The notes: a model not told the origin generated them from the letters alone. A stretch of 64,000 nucleotides of DNA from an uncultured Helicobacter sp. (GCA_949298825.1 CASFYB010000006.1:21935-85934), one strand, 5' to 3'; positions 35,396 to 45,411 are shown, counted from the stretch's first letter. Program-made: numbers and translations.

Positions 35396-36968
35396 AAAAA
35401 AGCAAGAGATGGTCAAAGAGGTTGAAAAGCCAAAAACTCCAAAGAAAATAAAAAAGCCACAAATAAAAAATATCAAAAGTAGGCAGACAAAAGAACAAGA
35501 TATGATGGATTTTTTTAGCCAAGAGCATAAGAGGGCTGAATCTCTATCATTAAAAATGGTTTTTAAAAGAATTTTATTTGCTTTGGGGCTTGTGATCTTA
35601 TTGGGCGTTGGAGCTGGATACTTTTTGTTCTATACATCTGGAGGGAATCACCTATTAAAATCTTATGCTCAAGTAAGACTTGATAAGATGAATCTAAATT
35701 TGGAGCTTAAAAGCCTAGCGCTAAAAATTGGCTCTATTGATGCTAGTCTAGTTTATGATGATAAGCTTGAGATACGAGTTTTTGGTGATTTTAATGCTTT
35801 TTCTCAAAAAATGAAGCTAAAACTTGAGGGCAAAAGTAGATCTTGGCAATATCCTTTTAGCATACAAGGTGATGTAAATGGAGATTTAAAGAATCTTGTT
35901 TTCAATCTAACAAGTAATATCGCACAATCAAAAACTCATATTATTGCTGAGGTGAGGCATTATAGTTTGCAACGCTTATTTATAGATGCTAAGGGCGTAG
36001 CCTTAGAGGAGTTTTTGCCTTTATTTGTCCAAAATAATGCGATGGGTGGATTGGTCAATTTTGCCTTTTATGGGAATGTGCAGACTAATGGTAGTTTTGA
36101 GCTAGATGTCAAAAATTTGCGTACATTACGAAGGCTTTCGCATTTTTCTTTTCTTAATCAAGTGTTAAAAAATAGTGCCTCTGGTAGCATTAAAGGTAAG
36201 CTTGAAGGACGAAATATCACCCAGGGAAGTGGGAATATCATCTCTAGTGCCTATCAGATTGATTTTTCTAATATTACTGGTGATTTTAGTAAGATCAAGT
36301 GGGATTATTTAATAAAGATTCCTAGCCTAAGGATGCTTAATCCATCTGTGAGAAATGATTTTCCAGTAGAGATTAGTGGTGTGGGAAGCTATGATGAGAA
36401 ATGGCAGCTTAGCCTTGCATCACAGAGTTTTGATGGCCAGATCAATGGAGAGATTATCAATCATAAGCTAAATCTTAATTTTGATAATAATAGTGCTGCT
36501 AGATTGCTTGGCTTTTTGAGATTGCCACAGGAGATTGGAGCTGTTGTTAGCGGGACTTTAGATTATGATTTAAGTGAGCATATGGGACTTTTAAAAGCAC
36601 AGGTTAGCTCATTAAAAATTCGTCATAATAAGTTTTTTAATCTCATTGGACAATACAGTGGCTTTGATATTCAAAAAGAGAATTTTATGCCATTCTTATT
36701 TACGCTAGATATCATGGGGCATGATGGTGTGGCTAGGTTTAATATTGAGGGTGAGAGACTTGGGCTTGAGAGTGAGGATTTTAAGATCAATTTTTATGAG
36801 TTGGGTATAGAAGCGCCTTTAAGTGTGAGTGTGCGGTTGAATGAAGATAAAAAGGTCAGGTTAAATTTGCACTTAGAGGGCAATATCAATTCACCAAAGA
36901 CTGTCTTTGATTTACGAGAGATTCTGCGTTTGGATAAAAATATTTTAAAAAACCTCAAGACTTTTTAA
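35388..36968 (+). CDS. Membrane-anchored AsmA-like protein
   Basis: The N-terminus (residues 1-58) is very basic, rich in Lys and Gln, and probably cytoplasmic. One membrane helix follows at about 61-82, then a long periplasmic part built of beta strands (for example LNLELKSLALKIGSIDASL). This layout is that of AsmA/TamB-type proteins, which are thought to move lipids between membranes. The 526-residue length is moderate. No exact family is certain. It overlaps ccsBA by eight bases and precedes the PNPOx-like gene by 11 bases. Confidence 0.6.
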   Translation: MPRKKQEMVKEVEKPKTPKKIKKPQIKNIKSRQTKEQDMMDFFSQEHKRAESLSLKMVFKRILFALGLVILLGVGAGYFLFYTSGGNHLLKSYAQVRLDKMNLNLELKSLALKIGSIDASLVYDDKLEIRVFGDFNAFSQKMKLKLEGKSRSWQYPFSIQGDVNGDLKNLVFNLTSNIAQSKTHIIAEVRHYSLQRLFIDAKGVALEEFLPLFVQNNAMGGLVNFAFYGNVQTNGSFELDVKNLRTLRRLSHFSFLNQVLKNSASGSIKGKLEGRNITQGSGNIISSAYQIDFSNITGDFSKIKWDYLIKIPSLRMLNPSVRNDFPVEISGVGSYDEKWQLSLASQSFDGQINGEIINHKLNLNFDNNSAARLLGFLRLPQEIGAVVSGTLDYDLSEHMGLLKAQVSSLKIRHNKFFNLIGQYSGFDIQKENFMPFLFTLDIMGHDGVARFNIEGERLGLESEDFKINFYELGIEAPLSVSVRLNEDKKVRLNLHLEGNINSPKTVFDLREILRLDKNILKNLKTF

Positions 36969-36979
36969 TAAGAGACATT

Positions 36980-37402
36980 ATGGATGAGAGGATTGCTCGC
37001 TTTATTATAAGAGAGCATATTATGCATATTGCCATTAGAGAGGATGAGGGGGTTTATAATGCTAGTTGTTTTTATGCTTTTGATAGGAAGAATCTAGCCT
37101 TAATTTTTAAATCTGATCCTGCTAGCCATCATATTATGCTGGCTAAAGTTTGGCCTTATGTGGGTATTAGCATTGCTAAAAATACTCGTATTATAAAGAG
37201 AATCCAAGGTCTACAGGCAAAAGGCTTTTTTACTCAGGCTAGTGATGAGCAAAAGCAACAATATTATGAGACCTATCCTTTTGGGCGTGCTATAAAGGGG
37301 CAGGTTTATGCATTAGAGATTTTATGGTGCAAATATACAGATAATAGCCTCTTGAGATTAAAAAAGCTAGAATATCAAAAACAAAGGAGTAAAGATGTTT
37401 AA
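36980..37402 (+). CDS. Pyridoxamine 5'-phosphate oxidase-like split-barrel protein
   Basis: A 140-residue protein with the split-barrel flavin-binding look: MHIAIREDEGVYNASCFYAFDRKNLALIFKS, then a C-terminal YPFGRAIKGQVYALEI. The family includes the YhbP-type proteins of unknown role, and binding of FMN or heme is possible. No catalytic motif is certain. It is 11 bases after the AsmA-like gene and overlaps the PhnA-like gene by eight bases. Confidence 0.65.
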   Translation: MDERIARFIIREHIMHIAIREDEGVYNASCFYAFDRKNLALIFKSDPASHHIMLAKVWPYVGISIAKNTRIIKRIQGLQAKGFFTQASDEQKQQYYETYPFGRAIKGQVYALEILWCKYTDNSLLRLKKLEYQKQRSKDV

Positions 37403-37601
37403 AGATAGTAATGGAGTAGAACTGCAAGATGGAGATAATGTACAAATTATCAAGGATTTAAAAGCCAAAGGAGCAGGTGTTTTAAAAAGAGGAATGGTGG
37501 TAAAAAACATACGATTGGGCAGTCGCGAGGGTGAGGTAGAAGGAAGGGTGGATAAGGTAGGCACTTTGGTGCTTAAGACTTGCTTTGTTAAGAAGGTGTG
37601 A
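37395..37601 (+). CDS. PhnA/YjdM C-terminal domain protein, lacking the zinc ribbon
   Basis: The 68 residues align with the C-terminal domain of the PhnA/YjdM family: GVELQDGDNVQIIKDLKAKG, then RGMVVKNIRLG and LVLKTCFVKKV. The N-terminal zinc ribbon seen in E. coli YjdM is missing. AAAGGAG precedes the ATG at 37395, so the short form looks like the true product. The biological role is unknown despite the old phosphonate name. It is followed by a strong palindrome. Confidence 0.75.
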   Translation: MFKDSNGVELQDGDNVQIIKDLKAKGAGVLKRGMVVKNIRLGSREGEVEGRVDKVGTLVLKTCFVKKV

Positions 37602-37615
37602 TTCTAGTTTGGTGG

Positions 37616-37639
37616 GATCTAGGATTATAATCCTAGATC
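37616..37639. terminator. Bidirectional palindrome after the PhnA-like gene
   Basis: GATCTAGGATTA and TAATCCTAGATC form a perfect 12-bp inverted repeat, ending six bases before the hydrolase stop on the other strand. It is well placed to end transcription from both convergent genes. Confidence 0.55.
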
Positions 37640-37644
37640 AAGTT

Positions 37645-38568
37645 TTAGGCTAGGTTTTGTGACTTTAGCCACTCTAGCATATCTTGTAGATATTCTTGTT
37701 TTCTAGGCTCATTAAAGACTTCATGCCGACAAATAGGGTAGAGCTTAGATTCCACATTGTTATATCCTTGTGCTTTTATATGCTTGATGGCTTTTTGCAC
37801 CCCTTTGCCAAACTCTCCACATGCATCCTCTTCCCCGCTTAAAAATAAAATAGGCAAATCTTTAAAGATTTTTTGGTAGGGAGAGAAAACTTGATTTAAT
37901 CCTTTTAAGAGATTGCCAAAACTATTTAAAGAAAAGATAAAGCGACATTTATCATCTAAATCATATTGCTTAACAACCTCATCATCGCTGCATATCCAGT
38001 AAGATTGGCTTTTGCCCTGATGGGAAAACTTTTTATTAAATCCACCTAAAGATAGGGAAAAAATGATTTTTTGGAAAAATTTATATAAGCCTTTTGTAAA
38101 ACTAATTTTCTCAAATAGGAAGCTAAGCTTTGATCCAATAGAGGCTAATGGATTTGGTGATGGTGTGCCAGATAGGATGAGTGCATCAATCCTATCTCCA
38201 TAAAGTTGTAAAAATCTCCTTGATAGCAGTGAGCCCATGCTATGACCCAATAAAATGATCTTGCAATTAGGATTTTCTTTTTTGATGATTTCATTAAGTC
38301 TTAGCATATCTTTTGTAGCCATCTCAAAGCCATCTTGTCCCATTTCCCCAAGAGTGATATGCCCACCAATACTATTGCCATGCCCTCTATGATCGTTGAT
38401 ATAGACTTTATAGCCCGCTTTGGTAAGTTCATTAGCTAGCCAGATATAGCGCCCTTTATGCTCTACCATACCATGGGCGATCTGGATAACTTTGTGGTTA
38501 AATTTTTTTGGTTGATAATAATCATAGGCAATATTCCCAAAATCGCTCTTAAAAAAATGCTCCCCCAT
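37645..38568 (-). CDS. Alpha/beta hydrolase (lysophospholipase or monoacylglycerol lipase type)
   Basis: The catalytic serine is Ser110 in LLGHSMGSLLSR, with the oxyanion-loop region IAHGMVEHKGRY near 30-41 and the dipeptide DHRGHG near 59-64. The aspartate and histidine come later (LSGEEDACGE, then CRHEVFNE). This matches serine hydrolases of the lysophospholipase/monoglyceride lipase type. The protein is 307 residues with no signal peptide, so it is likely cytoplasmic. It starts nine bases after msrB. Substrate not known. Confidence 0.85.
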   Translation of the reverse strand: MGEHFFKSDFGNIAYDYYQPKKFNHKVIQIAHGMVEHKGRYIWLANELTKAGYKVYINDHRGHGNSIGGHITLGEMGQDGFEMATKDMLRLNEIIKKENPNCKIILLGHSMGSLLSRRFLQLYGDRIDALILSGTPSPNPLASIGSKLSFLFEKISFTKGLYKFFQKIIFSLSLGGFNKKFSHQGKSQSYWICSDDEVVKQYDLDDKCRFIFSLNSFGNLLKGLNQVFSPYQKIFKDLPILFLSGEEDACGEFGKGVQKAIKHIKAQGYNNVESKLYPICRHEVFNEPRKQEYLQDMLEWLKSQNLA

Positions 38569-38577
38569 AAACCCTCC

Positions 38578-38931
38578 TTATATTTTTTTAAAACGTATGG
38601 ATAGAGAATTAACACAATGACGAGTATTTTTATCTGTATAGCCTTCATTTCTAAAAACATGACCTAGATGGCCTCCGCATTTAGCACAAGTAATCTCAAT
38701 GCGCCTACCATCGCTATCTAAACTTTCTTTCACTCCATCTTTAAAGCAATCATCAAAGCTTGGCCATCCACAACCGCTTCTAAACTTTGCCTGTGAGCTA
38801 AAAAGTGGATTATCACAGGCCCTGCAGATATAGATTCCTTCTTCAAAATGATTATCATATTCTCCGCTAAATGGTGCTTCTGTGCCTTTGTGGATTAAGA
38901 TTTGTTCTTCTTGTGGTGTGAGCTTATTCAT
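38578..38931 (-). CDS. msrB: Methionine (R)-sulfoxide reductase B
   Basis: MsrB reduces methionine-R-sulfoxide in proteins. The catalytic Cys106 is in RHCVNSLSIRF, and the recycling region is FRSGCGWPSF with Cys54. Zinc is held by Cys36, Cys39, Cys82 and Cys85 (CRAC and CAKC). The 117-residue length is the compact stand-alone form without signal peptide. It precedes the hydrolase by nine bases. No MsrA is in the window. Confidence 0.94.
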   Translation of the reverse strand: MNKLTPQEEQILIHKGTEAPFSGEYDNHFEEGIYICRACDNPLFSSQAKFRSGCGWPSFDDCFKDGVKESLDSDGRRIEITCAKCGGHLGHVFRNEGYTDKNTRHCVNSLSIRFKKI

Positions 38932-38977
38932 TTTAGCCTTCCTTTAGGTAAGTTTCAGATATTGATTTTTTAAAATC

Positions 38978-38986
38978 TGCTAAGAT
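38978..38986 (+). promoter_or_regulatory. Extended -10 promoter for sppA
   Basis: TGCTAAGAT (TG, one base, TAAGAT) lies about 48 bases before the sppA ATG. It faces away from msrB. Confidence 0.45.
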
Positions 38987-39033
38987 ATTAGCTTATTTTC
39001 TTAAAAGAATCTAAATAAAGACAAGGAATATCT

Positions 39034-39894
39034 ATGAAAAAATTTGCTTCATTTTTATTGGCCCCATTTGTTTTTATTACAAATTATTTTAAGGCATGTG
39101 TATTTTTATTGATTGTAATAATATTAATCATTGCTTTTGGCGCTGGCGAGCCAAAAAGTCAGGCCAATTTGGCCAAGCTTTATCTCACAGGTCCTATTAT
39201 AGATTCTCAAAGCTTTTATGAGCAAGTTAGAAAAATCAAGAACAATCCGCAAATAAAAGGTGTTTTGTTGATCATCAACTCTCCTGGTGGGGCCATGGGA
39301 GCTAGTATAGAGATTAGCGATATGATTAAGAGTTTGCGCTCAAAGATGCCTGTGGTGGCTTATGTGCAGAGCTTGATGGCTAGCGGGGGGTATTATGGCG
39401 GGATGTATGCTAACTCTATTGTTGCTTCTCGTGGTGCGCTTATTGGTAGTATTGGCGTGATTTTTAGTGGCATGAATGTAGAGAATTTGATGCAGAAACT
39501 AGGTTTGCAAAATCAGGGTATCCATGCAGGTGAGTATAAAGAGGTGGGTACGATGATGCGTACTTGGAATGAAAATGAGCGTCAGTTTTTAACCTCTCTT
39601 ATTCAAGAAGAGTATCAAATGTTTATTGAAGATGTAGCAGATGCCAGGGGGCTTAGCATAGAGAATTATAAAAGCTTTGCAGAAGGCAAGATTTTTAGCG
39701 CAAAAAATGCCTTAAAACTTAAATTGATAGATGAGATTGGCACGCAAGATAGGGCTATTGATCTTTTGTGTGAGATGACACAGGTTGATGAGCCTATTTG
39801 GATGGAAAAGGGGAGATTAGAAGGGTTGTTAGATTCTTTGGTTGAGCAAAGCAGTAAGGTAGCCTTTAGCGCATTTGGAAGCATGCTTAGATAG
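39034..39894 (+). CDS. sppA: Signal peptide peptidase SppA, short form
   Basis: SppA is a membrane-anchored serine-lysine protease that cleaves leftover signal peptides on the periplasmic side. One N-terminal membrane helix lies at about residues 23-42. The catalytic serine is in MASGGYYGGMYAN (near 115), and the lysine in IHAGEYKEVGT (near 167). The 286 residues equal one copy of the domain, the short form found in many bacteria. It is followed by purU with a nine-base gap. Confidence 0.93.
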   Translation: MKKFASFLLAPFVFITNYFKACVFLLIVIILIIAFGAGEPKSQANLAKLYLTGPIIDSQSFYEQVRKIKNNPQIKGVLLIINSPGGAMGASIEISDMIKSLRSKMPVVAYVQSLMASGGYYGGMYANSIVASRGALIGSIGVIFSGMNVENLMQKLGLQNQGIHAGEYKEVGTMMRTWNENERQFLTSLIQEEYQMFIEDVADARGLSIENYKSFAEGKIFSAKNALKLKLIDEIGTQDRAIDLLCEMTQVDEPIWMEKGRLEGLLDSLVEQSSKVAFSAFGSMLR

Positions 39895-39903
39895 GGGGAA
39901 TAG

Positions 39904-40743
39904 ATGGGGAAATATGTCATTTTGATCCAAACAAAAGATGAGAGAGGTTTGGTTTTTAAGGTATCTCAGATTTTGTATGAGGCAGGGCTAAATATCGAAA
40001 AAAATGATGAGTATGTAGCACATGAGGATGGCATGTTTTTTATGCGTACAGAAGTGAGCGGAGATTTGGCAGATTCTGGCAAGGAGATTTTAGAGAAGAT
40101 CAAAAGTAGCCTAGATTCTAAAGCTAGTGTTAGGATCATCCCTCAAGCTAAAAAGTCAGCATTAATTTTTTGCACAAAAGAAAATCACTGTTTAGGGGAT
40201 TTGCTTTTAAGGATAGATAGTGGAGAGCTTTTGGTTGATATTAAGGCAGTTATTAGTAATCACCCTGATTTGGGCGATTTAGTAAGGAAGTTTGGTATTG
40301 AGTTTGTTTGTATCAGTGCAGATGGGATCTCTAGAGAGGAATATGAAAGCCGCTTGCTTGAGACTTGCCAGAAATATGAATTTGATTATATTTTCTTGGC
40401 TAAATATATGAGGATTTTATCACCTAATTTTGTGGCTAAATATGAGCAAAGAATCATTAATATCCATCATTCTTTTTTGCCTGCATTTATTGGAGCCAAT
40501 CCCTATAAGCAAGCTTTTATGCGTGGTGTAAAGCTTATTGGAGCTACAGCACATTTTGTGAATAATGAGCTAGATGAAGGGCCTATTATTACACAGGATG
40601 TGATAAGCATTAATCACACTTATAGTTGGCAGGATATGCAAAAGGCTGGGCGGAATATCGAAAAGATCGTCTTTGCACGCGCAATCGAGCTTGTGCTAGA
40701 TGATCGAATTTTTGTTTATGGGAATAAGACAATTGTTTTTTAG
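39904..40743 (+). CDS. purU: Formyltetrahydrofolate deformylase PurU
   Basis: PurU splits formyl-tetrahydrofolate to formate and tetrahydrofolate. An N-terminal ACT domain (KYVILIQTKDERGLVFKV) is followed by the formyltransferase fold, with NIHHSFLPAFIGANPYKQA near residue 195 and GATAHFVNNELDEGPIITQ near 217-235. The 279-residue length is normal. Its 3' end overlaps the start region of the polysaccharide deacetylase gene, so the two are probably translated together. Confidence 0.95.
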   Translation: MGKYVILIQTKDERGLVFKVSQILYEAGLNIEKNDEYVAHEDGMFFMRTEVSGDLADSGKEILEKIKSSLDSKASVRIIPQAKKSALIFCTKENHCLGDLLLRIDSGELLVDIKAVISNHPDLGDLVRKFGIEFVCISADGISREEYESRLLETCQKYEFDYIFLAKYMRILSPNFVAKYEQRIINIHHSFLPAFIGANPYKQAFMRGVKLIGATAHFVNNELDEGPIITQDVISINHTYSWQDMQKAGRNIEKIVFARAIELVLDDRIFVYGNKTIVF

Positions 40744-41482
40744 ATTTGGTATTTTTTGTTTTTTGCTTGCTAGCTTTTTGTCTGCACAGAGATTAACCTT
40801 TAATCAAATAGAATCTAAATATGCATCCATGAAGCCTAGTTTGTGGGGAGATCATTTATCTGGTGTGCTTTCTCGTATCTCCACTCAAAAGCCTTATATT
40901 TTTTTGACGCTGGATGCATGCAGCGGGAAGCTAGATTCTAGAATTATTGATTTTTTGAATCAAAATAAGATACCAGCAGTTATTTTTATCAATGCACGTT
41001 GGATTGATGGGCATAAGGACAAGCTTTTAGAAATGGCAAAAAATGAGCTTTTTTCTATACAAAATCATGGCACTTTGCATAAGCCTCTAAGTATAGATGG
41101 TCGTAGTGTCTATCATATTGAGGGTACAAAAAACATTAAAGAAGCTTATGATGAAGTGATGCAAAATGATTCTAAGATTTTTGGGCTTATAGGAAGGTAT
41201 CCAAGGTTTTTTAGATCAGGCACGGCTTATTATGATGATGTGACGCTTTCTATGCTTAGGGATATTGATTATATAGCGGTAGGTTATGATGTTTTAGGGG
41301 ATGGAGGAGCTACATTTAGTAGGGAGCAGATGATCAAACAGGTAGATTTAGTGCGGAATGGGTCGATTCTGATTTATCATATTAATCATCCTGAAAAAGC
41401 TATTTATGATGGCTTGAAAGAAGTGGTGAGGATTTTGCAGGCTAGAGGTTTTGTATTTAAAAAATTAGATGATTTTTTCTAA
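40718..41482 (+). CDS. Polysaccharide deacetylase family protein
   Basis: A signal peptide covers about residues 1-24, then a NodB-like domain. The catalytic motif is FLTLDACSG where many family members have TFDDG, so the second aspartate is replaced by Ala-Cys as in the known TxDAC subgroup. Other motifs: QNHGTLHK (zinc histidines), FFRSGTAYYDD and ILIYHINHPE. I use the ATG at 40718; an ATG at 40700 and a TTG at 40733 are alternatives, and none has a strong ribosome site. It overlaps purU by 26 bases. Substrate unknown; peptidoglycan or another exported sugar is possible. Confidence 0.75.
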   Translation: MGIRQLFFRFGIFCFLLASFLSAQRLTFNQIESKYASMKPSLWGDHLSGVLSRISTQKPYIFLTLDACSGKLDSRIIDFLNQNKIPAVIFINARWIDGHKDKLLEMAKNELFSIQNHGTLHKPLSIDGRSVYHIEGTKNIKEAYDEVMQNDSKIFGLIGRYPRFFRSGTAYYDDVTLSMLRDIDYIAVGYDVLGDGGATFSREQMIKQVDLVRNGSILIYHINHPEKAIYDGLKEVVRILQARGFVFKKLDDFF

Positions 41483-41524
41483 TAAATTTTAGAAAAGTAA
41501 AATAAAACTTTTAATTTAATATAA

Positions 41525-41530
41525 TATAAT
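41525..41530 (+). promoter_or_regulatory. -10 element for acnB
   Basis: TATAAT lies 56 bases before the acnB ATG, with AT-rich sequence before it. AAAGGA precedes the ATG. Confidence 0.5.
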
Positions 41531-41585
41531 GTTTGCGTATTTGAGTAAGGCTAAGAGCTAGGGGTTAGATACAAAAGGATAGAAA

Positions 41586-44156
41586 ATGGAAAACTTTCAA
41601 AAAATAATTAAAGATTATGAGATTAGAGAAGAGGCGCGTGCTAAAGATGGGATCCCACCCTTGCCGCTTAATAAAGAGGAAATGACAGATGTGATTTCCA
41701 TACTAAGAGAAGGAAGTCTGGCACAGAAAATATGGGCTAAGAAGCTGCTAGTCTATCGTGTAAACCCTGGTGTAGATGAAGCAGCTAAGCTTAAGGCAGA
41801 ATTTTTAGGTGCTATCGGGCTGCAAGAAGAAAATAATGATGCATTAAGCGCCATTGAGGCTATTGAGCTATTGGGTAGTATGCTTGGTGGTTATAATGTC
41901 GAGTTTTTGGTGCGTGCTTTAGAGAGCAAAGATGCAGAAATAGCCAAAAGAGCAGCCCTTGAGCTAAAGAATACTCTATTGGTGTATGATCATTTTGATA
42001 GCATCGCTAAGCTTTCAAAGACCCTACCTCTGGCCAAAGAAGTTATGGAATCTTGGGCAAATGCAGAGTGGTTTTTAAATAAGCCTGAACTACCAAAGGT
42101 AATGAGATTGTGCGTATTAAAAATTGATGGTGAGACTAATACTGATGATCTTAGCCCAGCAAGCAATGCTTTTTCTAGAAGTGATATCCCACTTCATGCA
42201 CAAGCTATGCTGAAAAATCGTATTGAAAATGCTAGTGAGAGATTAGAGAAGATCAAGCAACATGCTACTATAAATCATGCAAGTGTCGTTTATGTAGGAG
42301 ATGTGGTTGGTACAGGTAGCTCAAGAAAGTCTGCTTGCAACTCTATTATGTGGCATTTTGGTAGAGAGATCCCCTATATCCCTAATAAAAAAACTGGTGG
42401 AGTAGTAATTGGCGGGGTGATAGCTCCAATCTTTTTTAATACCTGCGAAGATTCTGGGGCATTGCCAATCATAGCTGATGTTTCTAATTTAAATGAGGGA
42501 GATATTATTGAGGTTTATCCTTATGATGGAGTGATTAGAAAGGATGGTAAAGAGCTCTCAAAGTTTAGCCTAACTCCTAATACTATTTTTGATGAAATGC
42601 GTGCAGGAGGGAGAATCTCTCTTATGATCGGCCGTGCTTTAAGTAATAAGGCTAGAGCGTTTTTGGGTCTAGGTGAGAGCGAGGTCTTTACCAAGCCAGA
42701 TAATCCAAGTATAAAACCAAAGGGCTATACTTTAGCACAGAAAATTGTGGGCAGGGCTTGTGGTCTTGAGGGAGTGATGCCAGGGACTTATTGTGAGCCA
42801 AAGACTACAACCGTGGGATCACAAGATACTACAGGAGCTATGACAAGAGATGAGATTAAGGAGCTAGCCGCATTAAACTTTAATGCAGATTTTGTGATGC
42901 AAAGTTTTTGCCATACCGCAGCCTATCCTAAACCTTCAGATGTTAGCTTGCAAGCAACATTGCCAGAGTTTATTACTAGCCGATCAGGAGTGGCTTTGCG
43001 CCCTAAGGATGGGGTGATCCATTCTTGGCTGAATAGATTCTGCTTGCCAGATACATTGGGCACGGGAGGGGATTCTCATACGAGATTCCCTATAGGGATT
43101 TCTTTCCCTGCGGGTTCTGGACTAGTCGCGTTTGCAGCAGTGACAGGGACTATGCCTCTAAATATGCCTCAATCTGTTCTTGTGCGTTTTACTGGTAAGC
43201 TTAGAAAAGGTATCACCCTACGCGATTTAGTGAATGCCATTCCCTATTATGCGATTAAAAATGGCCTGTTAACAGTAGAAAAAAAGGGTAAAAAGAATAT
43301 TTTTAATGGACGGATTTTAGAGATTGAAGGGCTAGAGAATATCAAGGTAGAGCAAGCATTTGAACTAAGTGATGCAAGTGCAGAGAGAAGTGCAGCAGCT
43401 TGTGTTATCAAGCTTGCTAAGGAGCCTATTATTGAGTATTTAGAATCTAATATCATGCTTATTGAAAAGATGATTGAAGATGGCTATGAAAATGCAAAAA
43501 CATTAGCAAGAAGAGCAGATAAAATGCGAGAATGGATCAAGAATCCAGTGCTTTTAGAGGCTGATAAAGATGCGCAATATGAGGCTGTTATTGAGATAAA
43601 TATGGATGAGATTACAGAGCCAATTTTGGCTTGTCCAAATGACCCTGATGATGTGGCCATGCTTTCTGAAATCCTTGCTAATCCTAAAAGGCCCCAAAAA
43701 ATTGATGAGGTGTTTATCGGTAGTTGTATGACAAATATTGGTCATTTTAGAGCTTTTGGAGAAGTGATGAAGGGTGCTGGGGCTAGTCCTACGCAAGTAT
43801 GGATCGCTCCACCTACTAAGATGGATGAGAAGCAGCTGACTAAAGAAGGGTATTTTTCTCTTTTTGGTGCTGCAGGTGCAAGGATAGAGGCTCCAGGTTG
43901 TAGTCTTTGCATGGGGAATCAAGCTCGTGTAAGAGATAATGCAGTAGTATTTTCTACCTCTACGCGTAATTTTGATAATCGTATGGGTCGTGGCGCACAG
44001 GTATATTTAGGAAGTGCAGAGTTAGGAGCTGTGTGCGCTAGATTAGGTAAGATACCAACCCCTGATGAATATTTTGAGATCATAGGCGATAGATTGAAGC
44101 AGGATGGGATATACAACTATCTAAGCTTTGACAAGATGGCAGATTTTAGACTTTAA
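41586..44156 (+). CDS. acnB: Aconitate hydratase B
   Basis: AcnB converts citrate to isocitrate in the citric acid cycle with a [4Fe-4S] cluster. The helical N-terminal HEAT-like region covers about residues 1-160. The swivel region follows with [16 protein letters not shown]. The cluster cysteines are in [13 protein letters not shown] near 715 and [12 protein letters not shown] near 770. The 856-residue length is typical. The gene is alone between the deacetylase and proC, and ends in a good terminator. Confidence 0.98.
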   Translation: MENFQKIIKDYEIREEARAKDGIPPLPLNKEEMTDVISILREGSLAQKIWAKKLLVYRVNPGVDEAAKLKAEFLGAIGLQEENNDALSAIEAIELLGSMLGGYNVEFLVRALESKDAEIAKRAALELKNTLLVYDHFDSIAKLSKTLPLAKEVMESWANAEWFLNKPELPKVMRLCVLKIDGETNTDDLSPASNAFSRSDIPLHAQAMLKNRIENASERLEKIKQHATINHASVVYVGDVVGTGSSRKSACNSIMWHFGREIPYIPNKKTGGVVIGGVIAPIFFNTCEDSGALPIIADVSNLNEGDIIEVYPYDGVIRKDGKELSKFSLTPNTIFDEMRAGGRISLMIGRALSNKARAFLGLGESEVFTKPDNPSIKPKGYTLAQKIVGRACGLEGVMPGTYCEPKTTTVGSQDTTGAMTRDEIKELAALNFNADFVMQSFCHTAAYPKPSDVSLQATLPEFITSRSGVALRPKDGVIHSWLNRFCLPDTLGTGGDSHTRFPIGISFPAGSGLVAFAAVTGTMPLNMPQSVLVRFTGKLRKGITLRDLVNAIPYYAIKNGLLTVEKKGKKNIFNGRILEIEGLENIKVEQAFELSDASAERSAAACVIKLAKEPIIEYLESNIMLIEKMIEDGYENAKTLARRADKMREWIKNPVLLEADKDAQYEAVIEINMDEITEPILACPNDPDDVAMLSEILANPKRPQKIDEVFIGSCMTNIGHFRAFGEVMKGAGASPTQVWIAPPTKMDEKQLTKEGYFSLFGAAGARIEAPGCSLCMGNQARVRDNAVVFSTSTRNFDNRMGRGAQVYLGSAELGAVCARLGKIPTPDEYFEIIGDRLKQDGIYNYLSFDKMADFRL

Positions 44157-44158
44157 TT

Positions 44159-44180
44159 AGGGCTATAGCCCTTTTTATTT
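44159..44180 (+). terminator. Terminator after acnB
   Basis: AGGGCTA and TAGCCCT form a perfect 7-bp inverted repeat starting two bases after the acnB stop, followed by a T-rich run. It is a canonical intrinsic terminator, reaching the first bases of the converging proC stop region. Confidence 0.82.
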
Positions 44181-44954
44181 TTTTGCTTTGAGTACAGCTT
44201 GATGCGCAGCCTCTATAATCGCTCCGCGCACAGCCTGCTTTTCTAATACGCTTAGCCCTTCTATGGTGGTCCCCCCAGGGCTAGTGATAGCATCGATGAT
44301 TTCTTGAGGCTCTTTATCATTTAAAAGTTTTGTAAAGCCATCAAACATTCCCCTTACCAAGGCTTTGCTCTGTGATCTAGTTAGCCCTTCTTTTACCCCG
44401 CTATCAATAAGGGCTTGAGCAATAAGTGCAATAAAAGCTGGTGCAGATCCGCTTGTAGCGATACTAGCATCAATGAGATCTTCGCTATCTACTTCTATAC
44501 AGTTTCCAAAGCTTAGGATGATATCTTGTATGGATTCTATTTGAATGTTATTGCAAAATACGGCAGATGAAGATTTTTGATAGCTGGCTGCTGTGTTTGG
44601 CATGATGCGCACATACCCTTTAGAATCAATATATTTGCTTATAGTCTGGATGCTAGTACCAGCCAATACGCTTAAGCAAGCATGTGCCTTGCCTGTATAG
44701 CTAAAGCTATCTATGCCATAAGGCTTGATGCAAAGTAGGATAATCTTGTCTGTAATATCAAGGTCGCATTCAGCAGGGATGATTTTAAAATGAGATTCTA
44801 GATTGTGCAGTTTAAGAAAGTTTTTTAACCTTTCTTGATTTCTGCCAGTGATTTCAAAATCATATTTCTGGTTTAATTGAGCATTTAAAGCACCTTTAAT
44901 AATAGCAAGAGCCATATTGCCATGACCAATAAAAAGCAGTTTTTGCTTTTGCAT
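44175..44954 (-). CDS. proC: Pyrroline-5-carboxylate reductase
   Basis: ProC makes proline from pyrroline-5-carboxylate with NAD(P)H. The Rossmann start is FIGHGNMALAIIKG, and the substrate region carries MPNTAASYQKSSSA, then ATSGSAPAFIALIAQALIDSG. The C-terminus has SPGGTTIEGLSVLE, the family signature. Length 259 residues fits. It converges on acnB through a terminator and lies 47 bases from fliW on the same strand. Confidence 0.95.
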   Translation of the reverse strand: MQKQKLLFIGHGNMALAIIKGALNAQLNQKYDFEITGRNQERLKNFLKLHNLESHFKIIPAECDLDITDKIILLCIKPYGIDSFSYTGKAHACLSVLAGTSIQTISKYIDSKGYVRIMPNTAASYQKSSSAVFCNNIQIESIQDIILSFGNCIEVDSEDLIDASIATSGSAPAFIALIAQALIDSGVKEGLTRSQSKALVRGMFDGFTKLLNDKEPQEIIDAITSPGGTTIEGLSVLEKQAVRGAIIEAAHQAVLKAKK

Positions 44955-45000
44955 TGATATCTCCTAGATTCTAAGGTAGTAAGAAGTTTAAGAGAGGGGA

Positions 45001-45411
45001 CTAGTCTTGCACCTTTTGAATATCTTCATCCTGACAATAAGATGAGATAGGATCAGAAAGCTGATATTGAGGATATTTTAGACTATCAAGGACGACTTGA
45101 GCCATAGTCTGATTATCAAAATTAAATACAACAGGCGCTAGGAAGTTGATAGTGGAATTTTGAATAGGTGTTTGGATCACCATAATATTGGCTACAAAAA
45201 TATTTTTTGAGTTCTCTAAATCAAGTAAGAGGCGAAGGGCAGCTGGCACTTCAAAATCATATTCTCTAAGAGCATATGGGTTGACAAGTGTAAATACAGG
45301 CGAGTTATCCTCAGCATTGCTTAGCTTTACAAACATTTCATCAATTTTTTCAAGTTTCATTTTCTTTACTTGCTCAAAGCCTAGTATCGGTGACTTTACT
45401 TCAAAGACCAT
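45001..45411 (-). CDS. fliW: Flagellar assembly factor FliW
   Basis: FliW binds flagellin and CsrA and tunes flagellin translation. The 136 residues show the barrel with [18 protein letters not shown] near the start and [19 protein letters not shown] in the middle, both family-typical. H. pylori has two fliW genes; this one, next to bamD and lon, matches the one I recall beside comL-lon. Divergent from bamD, with a shared AT-rich promoter region. Confidence 0.9.
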   Translation of the reverse strand: MVFEVKSPILGFEQVKKMKLEKIDEMFVKLSNAEDNSPVFTLVNPYALREYDFEVPAALRLLLDLENSKNIFVANIMVIQTPIQNSTINFLAPVVFNFDNQTMAQVVLDSLKYPQYQLSDPISSYCQDEDIQKVQD

